In this document: positions 53,363 to 62,312 of the stretch, one piece after another
Numbering within the stretch: the stretch's first letter is position 1
Layout of the letters: each line of letters begins with the position of its first letter
NCBI RefSeq assembly: GCF_023015615.1
Contig: NZ_JALKAJ010000004.1
Location: 248,001 to 312,000, forward strand
Source: Qipengyuania sp. S6317L1
GTDB lineage: Bacteria; Pseudomonadota; Alphaproteobacteria; Sphingomonadales; Sphingomonadaceae
Direction: 5' to 3'
Length of the DNA: 64,000 bases
Made by a program: the position numbers and the translations under genes
Notes under the pieces: generated by a model
What the model saw: only the letters and a program-made list of their open reading frames with translations
Told to the model about the DNA's origin: nothing
Database searches by the model: none

Positions 53363-53368
53363 TCTTTT
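53313..53368 (+). repeat. attL, 56-bp direct repeat
   Basis: Runs from the anticodon stem of tRNA-Val through its CCA and six bases beyond. It is identical to 62167-62222; the bases outside differ on both sides. Confidence 0.95.
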
Positions 53369-53396
53369 CAATGACTTAGAAGAGATGGGATGCGTT

Positions 53397-53418
53397 TCCA
53401 TGAAAAAAACATGAAAAA
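53397..53418 (+). repeat. 22-bp inner repeat, left copy
   Basis: TCC followed by ATGAAAAAAAC and ATGAAAAA. It is identical to 62064-62085, in direct orientation, 28 bp inside attL. A likely integrase arm-type or accessory binding site. Confidence 0.7.
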
Positions 53419-53446
53419 GAGCCTGTGAGAACAGCTCTATTTCAGT

Positions 53447-53695
53447 TCAATCTGGCAAGCCAAATCGCCGGACAAGCTCTAGCAGTTCTCCGGTCTCCGC
53501 TGATCTTGCGCCATGCCGCCAAGCATTTCGATTGCCCTTAGGTGCACCGCTGCCCTTACCGCCGTGCATCCGGCACCGCTTGCTTCCCTTTACCGCTGGA
53601 GACTGGCACGCCGTCCCCTTGCGCGTCTTGGCTAAGCATCGCGGGGCTCTTGCCAGCCGTTCCGGTTGCATGGGGTTGTTCGTTTGATTTTCCAT
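53447..53695 (-). CDS. Small basic HGG/GNRNA-motif protein
   Basis: 82 aa, rich in Arg, Lys and Gly. It shows CLAKTRKGTACQSPAV, then CRMHGGKGSGAPKGNRNAW and RHG, a motif seen in many small proteins of alphaproteobacterial prophages and islands. The paired Cys/His residues (C-x7-C...C-x2-H) may bind zinc. Its first 140 bp overlap the end of the upstream gene in another frame. Function unknown; a nucleic-acid-binding role is inferred. Confidence 0.72.
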   Translation of the reverse strand: MENQTNNPMQPERLARAPRCLAKTRKGTACQSPAVKGSKRCRMHGGKGSGAPKGNRNAWRHGARSAETGELLELVRRFGLPD

Positions 53696-54215
53696 TTTTG
53701 CGTCCCCCGGTGTGATGGTGAAACTCGTCTGCGATTACGGCCTGCCCGCCATCATTGACGTGAACGTGCCGGACAGTTTGCACCCGCCCGTTAGATAGAC
53801 GGTCAAGCGCTTCAATGTTGGCCTTGCACTGCACCTGCGCCTTGAGAGCCAAGCGCATATATATCTCGGTCGCGCTGATATATTCGCCCATGTTGAGCGC
53901 GGCCCGCCGTGCCAACTCCGTAAAGACTGAATTGAGAGTGTCAGCTTGTGCCGCCAGCATAGTTTTGTAATGGGTCAAGTCGCCAGACGCGGCAGCCTTT
54001 CCCTTGTCACTGAGCGATAGATAGAGCTCGGTCGAGTCCTGCTCGCCAAAGCTCCCGGCAATAAACATACGGGCTGCCGCCATCCCACTTGCTGCCGGAT
54101 CAAGCGACACATCGGCAAGGTTGCGCTCCTTGCTCTTTTCGGGTTGCCCCTCAACATCAAGCCGAGCCTTGTCTCGCGCCGAACCTGCTTTGCTTTTCTT
54201 CGATTTTGCACTCAT
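53556..54215 (-). CDS. Element protein with HVHVNDGGQA motif, unknown function
   Basis: 219 aa from ATG 54215 (AAGGA upstream). The start is basic (SAKSKKSKAG), the middle helical (YKTMLAAQADTLNSVFTELA, ISATEIYMRLALKAQVQCKA), and the motif VRHVHVNDGGQAVIADEF follows before a disordered tail. I associate this motif with proteins of alphaproteobacterial integrated elements, without a known role. The tail overlaps the next gene by 140 bp in a different frame. Confidence 0.68.
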   Translation of the reverse strand: MSAKSKKSKAGSARDKARLDVEGQPEKSKERNLADVSLDPAASGMAAARMFIAGSFGEQDSTELYLSLSDKGKAAASGDLTHYKTMLAAQADTLNSVFTELARRAALNMGEYISATEIYMRLALKAQVQCKANIEALDRLSNGRVQTVRHVHVNDGGQAVIADEFHHHTGGRKNGKSNEQPHATGTAGKSPAMLSQDAQGDGVPVSSGKGKQAVPDARR

Positions 54216-54353
54216 CTGATGCTTATCCTTCGGTCCATTCTGACAATCCCCTGCCCCTTGCGACAACCGCGACAATTGCGACAAATTGCAGTCTCACTTG
54301 GCCAATGTCGCAAAAGTCGCGAATGTCGCAGGGGTGTGGCTTCGGGTTTCACG

Positions 54354-55847
54354 CTAGCTGGGCCTAACAATTCGCCATGCCTCAGAGCGCGCAGAGCCGC
54401 GCACTACGGTTCCCCCGTCCAGCTGGACAAGCCATCCGTGCTTTTCGAGAAGCTTCATTGTTGCCCGTGCCTTGGGGCTTTCGCGAAGCGAGTTAGGCCC
54501 ATACCTTACTACATCGCGAACCATCACTTCGGTTTCTTCAAAAGCCTCAAGAAGCCATCGCTTCAGCTTTTCAGCTTGGTCTATCTCCGCCGATACTTGT
54601 GCCGCATCGGCAAGCCTCGCCGCTTCCAAGAGATAGAACCCCGCCAGCTTGATTGCATTGGTCATATCAGCAGGTTCAACTTCCACCGCGTCGAGATCGC
54701 CCCAGAGTGTCAACACACCGGCAATCCGCGCCGCTTGTTCCGCAGCCTTTGAAGCTGTGCCAGTAAGGTGAGCCATCTCACCGCCGGGGCATTGTGATTG
54801 CTCCACGCTATCCGAAAACCGCACCAGCGCTTCCCGTGCACCATCGCTTAGCTGCAAACATCGCGGCTGGAGTTCGCGGGTTTCCGCATCCATCGGCATT
54901 TTGCTGCAAAGTATGGAGCGCAGCCGCTCATTGAAACGGAGTATTGCACGATCATCATTGCGAGCGGTCCCGTGCAACCGTGTGCCGATAGTGCTGGGCG
55001 GTTCGCAGATAAGAAAGCGTGGTAAGAACCCGGTATCAGCCGCGAGCGGGTCAGCCATAAATGCCCTCGCTACGGTTGGCTGGGCCATCAGGTGAACCGC
55101 TAACCGCCTCCCATAAAGCGTTGCATGGCCATCGCCTGCACGGGTTCGCCTTATCGGATTGGCCTACCACAAGTCATTGAACGCTGCGAGGGTCTTTTGC
55201 CGGTTGTCGCTACTCATCGCGTGCCCGCCCAGGAATTGCCCGCCTTCATCCGAAAACAGGCCAAGGCTGGGCTCACCATTTGCGAATAGCTTTGTGAGCC
55301 CCTCAAAGGTCGGTTCCGTCACAAGGCGGTCGGTGGAAGGCGGGGCCTCTGGCTCTGGCCCCAAAGCCGCCAAATCAGCCTCCGCCGCTGCGCTATCTCC
55401 AGCCTTGGGTTTTTTGGCATCGGCCAGAATGCGGTCGCGTTTCGCTTTCCATACATCGTGCCTCCGTTGCCATGCTTGCATAGCCTTGCGATGCAGTTTC
55501 GCCTGCTCTTGCTCGTGCACCCTTAAAGCTTCCATAAAAGGCGCATCGCAGGCGGATTTGCGCTCACCGGATTGGGCAATAGTCAGCGCATAGAGCGACA
55601 TTGGCCGTTTGCCGCCAAGAGTCTCCACATCAGCAAAGCCTTGCACCGCGAGCGATGCGACCGCGAGTGCGGATTGTGCCGGGATCGCCATCGGTGCTTG
55701 TGTCATACCCTGCACCGCTTCAACTGCACTTTTTAGCGGTCCAAGCGCATAAACCGGATAGGCCGCCCCCGGCGAGATTTGCCGCACCAGCGGTTGCGGT
55801 TCTTCGGGCCGGAAAGGGGTTTCAGTCTGTTTAACTTGCGCGCTCAT
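54354..55847 (-). pseudogene. DUF3987 gene interrupted by one in-frame TAG
   Basis: The frame is 498 codons, broken only by TAG at 55166-55164. Before the stop (227 aa) are SPGAAYPVYALGPL, LYALTIAQSGERKSACDAPF, a charged coiled segment, and LGLFSDEGGQFLGGHAMSS. After it the same frame goes on through ANPIRRTRAGDG, LYGRRLAVHLMAQPTVA and RFLICEPPSTIGTR to a winged-helix-like end. These are the expected consecutive parts of one DUF3987 protein, a family found with primases and helicases of mobile elements. The break could be a real nonsense mutation, a suppressed codon or a base-call error. ATG overlaps the Toprim gene stop (ATGA). Confidence 0.85.
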
Positions 55848-56728
55848 GCTGCCACCGCCTTTCCGGTGAGAACATCGTTAAAGTCTGCACCATTGCCGGG
55901 GTCGAGCATCGAGACTTTCCAGCCTAGCGAATGCGCCCTTTTCGCGAGCGCGTGTGAGGCTTTCCGGCCCGGTCGGTCGCCATCGCCAGCAATCACCAGC
56001 CGCGACGGTTTCGCGGGCAATCGAAGCGAGCGCATCCCGCTTGTCGAGAGCGCAGCCCAGCCGGTCACAGGCTCAGCCATAAGCCCACACAAGAGCGACA
56101 AGGCGCTTTCAATGCCTTCCGCCACTACAAGCCGCGAACCGCCCTTAGAGAGCCTTACAGCGCCACCAGCGGTTGCTCCCAGCATTAGCTTGTCACCGCC
56201 AGCAAAACCTGCTTTCCCGCTGCCATCGGCGCGCAGATAGCTGCGATGCACCGCAAAGCCATCGCCGCCTTCCACCAGCGCCACCATAGCGGGGCATCGG
56301 CTTTCGCTTGGCCCGTGCCAGCAGTTTGTATGAAAGCGAAGCGTATTGGGCAAAGCGCAGCTAATCCCGCGCCCGCGCAGGTAGGTTTCCGCCAGAGTGC
56401 CCGCTATCGGCTGGGATTGCTCCCAAAGTCGCCTCGCAGCAGTTTGATTGCGGATCGCGTCCGCTGTTGCCTTGGCCTCGCGTTTGGCCACCGTCACAGC
56501 ATCGGGCGCTCGATAATCGCCAACGCGTAGGCCAGCCGCCGCTAATATGTCGAGAAAGTCGCAGCCAGACCGCTTGCAATGCAAGAGCAACCGCATATCC
56601 CCATCAGCCAATGTGAGTGCGTTCTGGTCGCGCCTTTGTTCCGGTTGGCAAACGGGACACGGCGCAGAGCCATATCGGCCATACCAGCGCCCACCGAGCG
56701 CTATCGTCACTTCGCGTGCGTCAGTCAT
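55844..56728 (-). CDS. Toprim-domain primase-like protein
   Basis: 294 aa. A zinc finger of the CHC2 sort opens it (CPVC near residue 24; HCKRSGC near 50). The middle domain, TLAETYLRGRGISCALPNTLRFH, is typical of phage and plasmid primase-helicases. The Toprim core follows: LVVAEGIESALSLLCG with the catalytic Glu, and LVIAGDGDRPGRKASHAL with the DxD. No helicase domain is attached; the DUF3987 product, coupled by ATGA overlap, may be its replication partner. Confidence 0.86.
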   Translation of the reverse strand: MTDAREVTIALGGRWYGRYGSAPCPVCQPEQRRDQNALTLADGDMRLLLHCKRSGCDFLDILAAAGLRVGDYRAPDAVTVAKREAKATADAIRNQTAARRLWEQSQPIAGTLAETYLRGRGISCALPNTLRFHTNCWHGPSESRCPAMVALVEGGDGFAVHRSYLRADGSGKAGFAGGDKLMLGATAGGAVRLSKGGSRLVVAEGIESALSLLCGLMAEPVTGWAALSTSGMRSLRLPAKPSRLVIAGDGDRPGRKASHALAKRAHSLGWKVSMLDPGNGADFNDVLTGKAVAA

Positions 56729-56925
56729 TGTGCGCCCCCTTCAAAGATCAATCCACCAAGCATCAAAGCCAAGTCTGGCCGGATCGAGTGGGCGCTCATC
56801 AGGAATTGCGCCCGTTGGAACGCGAGGCTAGAAGGGTTTAGCGAAGGGCCTGCAACGCTATCGCACGAAGCCCCACCGGTCGCCGCCAGTGGGGTTTCTT
56901 TTTTCGGCTTCCGAAAACTGTCCAT
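56725..56925 (-). CDS. Small protein coupled to the Toprim gene
   Basis: 66 aa, no family recognised and no membrane segment. It begins MDSFRKPKKETPL and has a C-terminal helix (RAQFLMSAHSIRPDLALMLGGLIF). Its stop overlaps the Toprim start (ATGA), and its start lies 3 bp past the AlpA-like gene. That packing supports a real gene. Confidence 0.6.
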   Translation of the reverse strand: MDSFRKPKKETPLAATGGASCDSVAGPSLNPSSLAFQRAQFLMSAHSIRPDLALMLGGLIFEGGAQ

Positions 56926-56928
56926 TTC

Positions 56929-57117
56929 TCAACCCTCACCTTCGATCAGGGCGCGAAGACTTGCAGCTGGAATAAGGGTTCGCTTGCCAATTTTCTTGGC
57001 TTCGAGTCGGCCTTCACCGATAAGCTGATAAAGGCGTGTGCGGCCTATGCTGGAAACGCGGCAAGCATCCGCCACGCTATAGGCCAAAGGTTCAAAATCT
57101 GGAGAGGTATTTGGCAT
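56929..57117 (-). CDS. AlpA/excisionase-type HTH regulator
   Basis: 62 aa, a single MerR-like winged helix of the excisionase/HTH_17 class: LAYSVADACRVSSIGRTRLYQLIGEGRLEAKKIGKRTLI. Such proteins act as excisionases or switch on integrase and replication genes in satellites, P4-like elements and islands. It is first in the replication operon. The 365-bp gap upstream holds a perfect palindrome that could be its operator. Confidence 0.85.
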   Translation of the reverse strand: MPNTSPDFEPLAYSVADACRVSSIGRTRLYQLIGEGRLEAKKIGKRTLIPAASLRALIEGEG

Positions 57118-57482
57118 TGGGTTTTATCCATTGTTAGCGTCCGCCAGCGACCCTTGTTGTTCGCCAGCGCACAATTTTCCGGTTGTCGAAGCCCACCGGA
57201 ATGGATAGAAACTGCCTTGCGAGGACACGCCAATGTTTCGCACGGAGCCCCTGCCCATTCGGCGGGGGTTTCGTTTATGGGGCATCAAAAATGGCTATTC
57301 TCCTAGTAGTTAGTGAACGCAAACACGTTCGTTTGCGTTCTAACATATAAGGCACCAAGCGAATCTATCGAAGACTAGGGCGCATGATTGTATGGGGATA
57401 AGCCGTGCAAATTTTGATTCTATGTGGATAGTTGAATGCTGAATAGGTCCAATGGCCCATTGAGCGCAGTCAGGGCATAGAA
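57118..57482. other. Element control region
   Basis: 365 bp, distinctly AT-rich in its right half. It holds a hairpin (CCCCTGCC/GGCGGGGG, 57249-57269), the perfect inverted repeat at 57315-57340, and a TATA-like stretch (ACATATAAGG) right beside it. It should contain the promoter of the alpA operon and perhaps a replication origin. Confidence 0.5.
57315..57340. promoter_or_regulatory. Perfect 10-bp inverted repeat, operator-like
   Basis: GAACGCAAAC and GTTTGCGTTC flank ACGTTC. The arms are perfectly complementary. It lies about 200 bp upstream of alpA on that gene's sense side. Confidence 0.65.
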
Positions 57483-60400
57483 TTAGTCGTCACCAATATT
57501 TGGCATCTTTATACCTTCCATGATGCGGTCGGTTTCTGCGAGGATTTTGATGATCTTTTGATAGTGGCGGATGTCATCGAAGCTTAGCTGGCGGCCCTTG
57601 CGGTCTTTGAGCCATTTTTGTGCAGGCTGGTATCCGCCTATGGGGAAGTCCCAAGAGACGGGCGGCACGTCTGCGAAGTACTGCCCCTTATCGCCTTTTC
57701 CATTGATATAAACGCGCCCGCTTCCGTCCGGCTGGAGCTCGAAGCGGGGTTTGTCGACTTCATTCTCCTGCCCCTCGGGCGCTTCACCGTCGAAGCGGTA
57801 GGGCGTGTCGCCAATCGCCGCATCTTCCATCAGATGTAGCCGTCGCAGGGTCTCGCCTTGTTTTCGCAGCCTTTCGAATCCTGCGTGGTTTGGGGGGTAT
57901 GGGATGAATGGAAAGTCGATTGTTAGGGCTTGAGCAAACCGTTGCCTATAAGTTGGACAATGCAGGATCGCATAGATGTAGTCGAAGATTTTGATTTCAT
58001 CTCCGTCAGCCCCGCTCAATCCAGCCTTGTGCACAAGGTCGGCATAAATGCTGTCTTGCAAGTTCAACCTTCGCACATCGTCTAAACCGTCTTTCGGAGG
58101 ATAGGTGTAGAGCGGCAAATTCATTGCATTCGAAGCAGTAGTGCCAGAGAGAAATATAGCCTCGGAAACCTTGTCAGTAACCCAAACGTGAGCGAAATCT
58201 CGATCTCGAAAAGCCTTCGTGACTAGGAGACCCAAATTGGGGCCGAGCATATAGTTATCCATCACACTAGCTCGCGCACGCTCCAATTTCGCCGGATCGT
58301 AATAGATGAAGGATTTCTCGAAAGGCCGGTAAGAGACTGGAAGGATTAAGTCGCTGTCGAAACCCTCATCGTCTTGAGCGATACCAGTGGAAGTCCCAGC
58401 GATGAACTTTTTGTCACTGCCCGTTACTATCCCATTTGAATGCACGGGAAAGAGCTTCTCCAATGAGAACCCTTCTCGAAACTCACGTTCGCGCTCGTAG
58501 TCCCATGGAACAAACATAAAATGAGGCGCTTCCAAGACTAAGTCATTCCAAGAAATCGTGCTCAGTGCTTCGGAGCTAAGCTTTTCGTGCTTAGCGGGTC
58601 TACCGCCCCAGAACTCTGCGTGTTTGACACTGGCGAGCTTATTGCTCCGTTCGCCTCGCTTTATAAGAAGGACGACTGCAACGCCTGTCTTGATGTCGAA
58701 TACGTTTTTGTCTGTGATGCCGTCTGGGACTTGCTCCTTCCTGTTTGAGTTGCCGTGCAGGTCAATGACATAAATCTGGTCGAAACTATTAAGGAGCCGC
58801 CAGCGCATCCCTCTGAATGTTGGATTATCAAGATAGCCGTGGTTTGTGATAAAACCGACAACCCCATGGCCATTTTTTGAAATCATCTCTTCTGCTAGGC
58901 GGATGAACTTCACGTAGTCATCGTTAATCCACTTGGGGTTTCTTTCGTTAAGAGGCTCCTTACCACCTGGTTCTTTCTTGTAGGCCTCCATTAGGCCCAT
59001 AATCCATGACCCCTTGTTTGCGCTTTTTCCCGCGTAGGGCGGGTTGCCAATCACGCACATAATAGGTGTCTGCCTCTTAATATCACTCGCCGCTTTCGCT
59101 TCCTCGGCAATGGCGCGTGAGAGCCCAAATAGCGTTTGCTCAACGCGCTCGCCTTCCTCGAGCGAGTTGGTCAAATATGCACCCAACCGGGGCGCTCTAT
59201 CGCTCGGTTTGTACCCAAGCCCTGTGAGGATCATATCGAGCTTCATATGGCACATGGCATAGCTCGCCATCAGCAGCTCGAAGCCGTGAATGCGGGGGAT
59301 CAGATCATTCTCGACATAGCCAGACCATTGGCTCGGCGCGATGCCTTGCACCCTCTCTGCAATCAGCTTGATCGCCTCCGCTAAGAATGTGCCAGTGCCC
59401 GTTGCGGGGTCCAATATCTGAACGCGGTGAACCTCTTTCTTGATGGTTGCGGGATTGCCCTTTTTGTCGGTCTGGCCGGTATCCCAATCAATCGAAATCT
59501 TGCTGGTATCGGCAAGGCCATCGCTGAGGCAAAATTCGGTCTTAAGCACCTCATCCACGGCGCGCACAATGAAATTGACCACGGGCTCGGGGGTATACCA
59601 GACCCCGCGCGCCTTACGCTTCTTCGGGTTATACTCGGCAAGGAAGTCTTCGTAGAAGTGAAGAAAGGGGTCTTGGCGCTTTGTCACCTTGCCAAAGTGG
59701 CGCAGCACCTTTTCCATATCGGTTGCGCGGAACACTTCACACAAATCATCAACCACTCGGCGCAGGCGCTCATCAAGATTGGGGCCAGCGATATAGACAA
59801 ACAAGGCTCGCAAGAAAGGATTGGACTTGGGCAAAAGCTCCAATGCCTCGGTCCGGCTAAACGTCTCTAGCGTCTCATCATGCAGGCGTGCAGCGAAGAG
59901 GCCATAGGCGATGGTTTCGGCATAGATGTCCGCAAACTCTGCCACTGTGATGTCGTGGATCAGGCTTTCTTTGAATGCTTCATATTGACCGATCAGGTCG
60001 GTCGGCTGGCCGCCGTCGCTTTGCGCCTTGAGGTCGCTTACCAAAGCGTTGCCCATAATCTCTTTGATTAGCGCAGCTTTACCCGCCATCAATTCGGCAA
60101 GGCGTTTGGAAGAGGTAACGCTTAGCGGCGTAACTTGCGCAAATTCGGCCAGCCGCGCTTCTAGAAGCGGGAAGGCTTCGGTTCGCGCGGGCATTGTCGG
60201 GATCAGGTCGGCAATGGTGATGAAGTCCACCGCTTCCCCATCGCGGATAAACTCAAAATCGAGCCCGTTGGTGTAGATCAGATTGGGCAGGCCTTTGGTG
60301 TAGCGGCCCTTTTGCTCTTTGCTGTAGTCGCCCTTGGCAAATTTGCGGATGTCTTTGCCAATGTCCTTGGCTTCGCACCATCCAATCGAGACTTCGCCGC

Positions 60401-60578
60401 GCTGGAACACGAAATCTGGCGCGCCAACGTCCACTGTCCGGCGAGGTTCGTTTATTACTGTAAGCTCTGGGTCAATAGACTTGAAAAGCTGTTCTAGCGC
60501 AGGGCGAAAACTGTGCTCGGTAGTTTGGCCGCTTTCGTGGAGCCTTTTGATTTCAGCCAAATACGCAGCAATTTCCAT
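57483..60578 (-). CDS. Single-chain restriction-modification enzyme (type IIG/ISP-like)
   Basis: 1031 aa from ATG 60578, with a perfect GGAGGG site; the ORF extends 51 bp further. The N-terminus has a PD-(D/E)xK nuclease core: GAPDFVFQRGEVSIGWCEAKD. There is no DEAD-box helicase. The adenine methylase follows, with the SAM motif DPATGTGTFLAEAI and the catalytic NPPY (VIGNPPYAGKS). The C-terminal half is a target-recognition domain like that of type ISP enzymes, with CPTYRQRFAQ near the end. Cleavage and methylation in one chain make it a self-contained defence cargo. Confidence 0.88.
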   Translation of the reverse strand: MEIAAYLAEIKRLHESGQTTEHSFRPALEQLFKSIDPELTVINEPRRTVDVGAPDFVFQRGEVSIGWCEAKDIGKDIRKFAKGDYSKEQKGRYTKGLPNLIYTNGLDFEFIRDGEAVDFITIADLIPTMPARTEAFPLLEARLAEFAQVTPLSVTSSKRLAELMAGKAALIKEIMGNALVSDLKAQSDGGQPTDLIGQYEAFKESLIHDITVAEFADIYAETIAYGLFAARLHDETLETFSRTEALELLPKSNPFLRALFVYIAGPNLDERLRRVVDDLCEVFRATDMEKVLRHFGKVTKRQDPFLHFYEDFLAEYNPKKRKARGVWYTPEPVVNFIVRAVDEVLKTEFCLSDGLADTSKISIDWDTGQTDKKGNPATIKKEVHRVQILDPATGTGTFLAEAIKLIAERVQGIAPSQWSGYVENDLIPRIHGFELLMASYAMCHMKLDMILTGLGYKPSDRAPRLGAYLTNSLEEGERVEQTLFGLSRAIAEEAKAASDIKRQTPIMCVIGNPPYAGKSANKGSWIMGLMEAYKKEPGGKEPLNERNPKWINDDYVKFIRLAEEMISKNGHGVVGFITNHGYLDNPTFRGMRWRLLNSFDQIYVIDLHGNSNRKEQVPDGITDKNVFDIKTGVAVVLLIKRGERSNKLASVKHAEFWGGRPAKHEKLSSEALSTISWNDLVLEAPHFMFVPWDYEREREFREGFSLEKLFPVHSNGIVTGSDKKFIAGTSTGIAQDDEGFDSDLILPVSYRPFEKSFIYYDPAKLERARASVMDNYMLGPNLGLLVTKAFRDRDFAHVWVTDKVSEAIFLSGTTASNAMNLPLYTYPPKDGLDDVRRLNLQDSIYADLVHKAGLSGADGDEIKIFDYIYAILHCPTYRQRFAQALTIDFPFIPYPPNHAGFERLRKQGETLRRLHLMEDAAIGDTPYRFDGEAPEGQENEVDKPRFELQPDGSGRVYINGKGDKGQYFADVPPVSWDFPIGGYQPAQKWLKDRKGRQLSFDDIRHYQKIIKILAETDRIMEGIKMPNIGDD

Positions 60579-60875
60579 GAATGCCCTCCAATTCATGGTC
60601 TTGTTAGAGGCCATTGACCTAGCCGCCAATTACTTTCCTAATATTGGTGCAGGCCTCAATTCGGATGATGTCATCAGATGAAGTGTGGCAAGGTGACCGC
60701 GAGCGCGGCGAAAACTGTGTTAGCGATTGTTTCGCATTGTCGCACCGGTGCCCGGCTCAAAAGCGGCAGAGTTTTGCCCGCCCCCTTACACTCTTAGTAA
60801 CCGGTCTCAAAGCGCGCGGACTCCGATAAACGCCTTGTCGCAAATCACACTGAAAAACGGGGCCATTAGGGATTG
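60579..60875. other. Spacer between integrase and RM gene
   Basis: 297 bp. It must hold the RM promoter on the minus strand. I find no gene, RNA or clear repeat in it. Confidence 0.5.
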
Positions 60876-62045
60876 TTATATCGCAATGCTAGCCAGCGCC
60901 TCTTCGGCATCATCGCGCACAAGGTGGCCGTAGTGCTTTTCGATTATGGCCACACTTGTCCCCGACAGTTGCGCAACTGTCAGGATTGGAAGGCGCGCGC
61001 GGATAAGGTCAGTAATCACGCTATGCCGCAATGTGTAGGCGGCTGTCGCACCGGGTAAACCAGCCGCTTTCACCGCGTCCTTTACAGGATATTTCCACGC
61101 ATCCTTGTTCCATTTCTTACCGTCAGCACGGGCGAATATGGGCGCGGCTGGCATCCTGCTTCTCACCTGCTCTGCGAAGAAATCGGCGATAACTTGCGGC
61201 AGAGAAATCTGGCGAGGGTTACCGTTCTTATCCTTGCCGATTGTGAGAGTGCGCGTACGCTTGTCGAAATCGCGCACTGTCAAACTGGCCAGCGCACCTG
61301 GTCGAAGAGGCAAGAGGCAAAGCCCTTTCACAAAAGGCAGAGCCTCCTCGCTTGTGGCATCAATCAGCCTTCTGCGCTCTTCACGGTCGAGATAGAGTTC
61401 GCGGCGCTTGTCGGCCCCTTTGAAAGGCTTGAGAGCTTCTTGCCACGCCGCATCTGTGTTTGGCGCACCGGGCTTTAACACCATGCCCAGCGCAGCACGC
61501 AAAGGCACCATGTCGCGGTTAACGGTAGATCTGGCGCGTTCTTTCCAACGCTTCTCACCTTTCTTGGAGCGGGTCAGCAATGCGGGGGCCTCTTCCAGCC
61601 GCTTGCGCCAAGCCTTCAAATGGTGCCGCCGTAACTTGTCGAGCTTCACCTTGGCAATTGGGTCGGAATAGACGTGCCGCCGGAATACGCCTTCGGCAAT
61701 AACACTGGGCTTTTCGACCAAATAAGCTTCACACGCGTCCTTGACTGTCACCATATCGCGGGCGCGCTCGCCGCCGCTTTCGACCGTCTCAGCCCAGTTT
61801 TCAGCATCCACCTTCGCTTGCGTAAAAACATCATGGCCGGAAAGCGCGCCGTAATCGCCAAGAGGTTTGCGGCGATAGTTGTTACCATCAGGATCATAAG
61901 CGCGCGCGAACCATGTGCCGCGCTTGCCTTTCTTGGATGGGCGAAAGCCAACATAGCTGCCTTGGCGCAAGCGTTGCCAGTGCGGTTCGTCTCCCGCTTT
62001 GGGCTTCAATTTATCGCGCTCTTTGATCCGGCTTAAATCAGGCAT
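60876..62045 (-). CDS. int: Tyrosine integrase of the element
   Basis: 389 aa. An N-terminal arm-binding region (YVGFRPSKKGKRGTWFARAYD) and a core-binding SAM-like domain precede the catalytic domain. Active-site residues: Arg in LCLLPLRPGALASL, Lys after the beta hairpin, YTLRHS with the second Arg and His, and Tyr in IIEKHYGHLV. It lies 121 bp inside attR, pointing into the element, so it is at the far end from the intact tRNA. Confidence 0.93.
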   Translation of the reverse strand: MPDLSRIKERDKLKPKAGDEPHWQRLRQGSYVGFRPSKKGKRGTWFARAYDPDGNNYRRKPLGDYGALSGHDVFTQAKVDAENWAETVESGGERARDMVTVKDACEAYLVEKPSVIAEGVFRRHVYSDPIAKVKLDKLRRHHLKAWRKRLEEAPALLTRSKKGEKRWKERARSTVNRDMVPLRAALGMVLKPGAPNTDAAWQEALKPFKGADKRRELYLDREERRRLIDATSEEALPFVKGLCLLPLRPGALASLTVRDFDKRTRTLTIGKDKNGNPRQISLPQVIADFFAEQVRSRMPAAPIFARADGKKWNKDAWKYPVKDAVKAAGLPGATAAYTLRHSVITDLIRARLPILTVAQLSGTSVAIIEKHYGHLVRDDAEEALASIAI

Positions 62046-62063
62046 CTGAGGGCTCTTTCAAAA

Positions 62064-62085
62064 TCCATGAAAAAAACATGAAAAA
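62064..62085 (+). repeat. 22-bp inner repeat, right copy
   Basis: Identical to 53397-53418 in direct orientation. It lies between the integrase start and attR, 81 bp inside the repeat. Confidence 0.7.
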
Positions 62086-62166
62086 CATGGGCGAACACAC
62101 TTGAACACCTATAATTGTTTTTATTGGATTTTATTGTCCGCGTAAAGCCGTTATCGTCCGTATTCC

Positions 62167-62222
62167 CACCCTTCACACGGGTGGGGTCGCAAGTTCAATC
62201 CTTGCCGCGCCCACCATCTTTT
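62167..62222 (+). repeat. attR, 56-bp direct repeat
   Basis: Second copy of the tRNA-Val 3' segment. It lacks the 5' half of the tRNA and so is not a functional gene. Confidence 0.95.
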
Positions 62223-62312
62223 TGCGATGATCGAGAGATGCATCAACGAGCGCCATAGCGAGGCTTGGCGCAAATCTTCTGAGATCAAAATTCTCTCTTT
62301 AGCCGGACCCGA

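Larger units (their letters stand above)
53313..62222. mobile_element. Integrated satellite-like element in tRNA-Val
   Basis: About 8.9 kb bounded by a perfect 56-bp direct repeat. All genes run on the minus strand: tyrosine integrase next to attR, a restriction-modification enzyme, an AlpA-like regulator, a 66-aa protein, a Toprim protein, a DUF3987 gene with one amber codon, and two overlapping small genes next to attL. There are no conjugation or phage structural genes. The gene set resembles phage satellites or small integrative elements; that class is inference. Confidence 0.9.

Noticed and set aside
62167..62222. Second tRNA-Val gene
   Set aside because: Only the 3' half is present; it is the attR copy left by integration.
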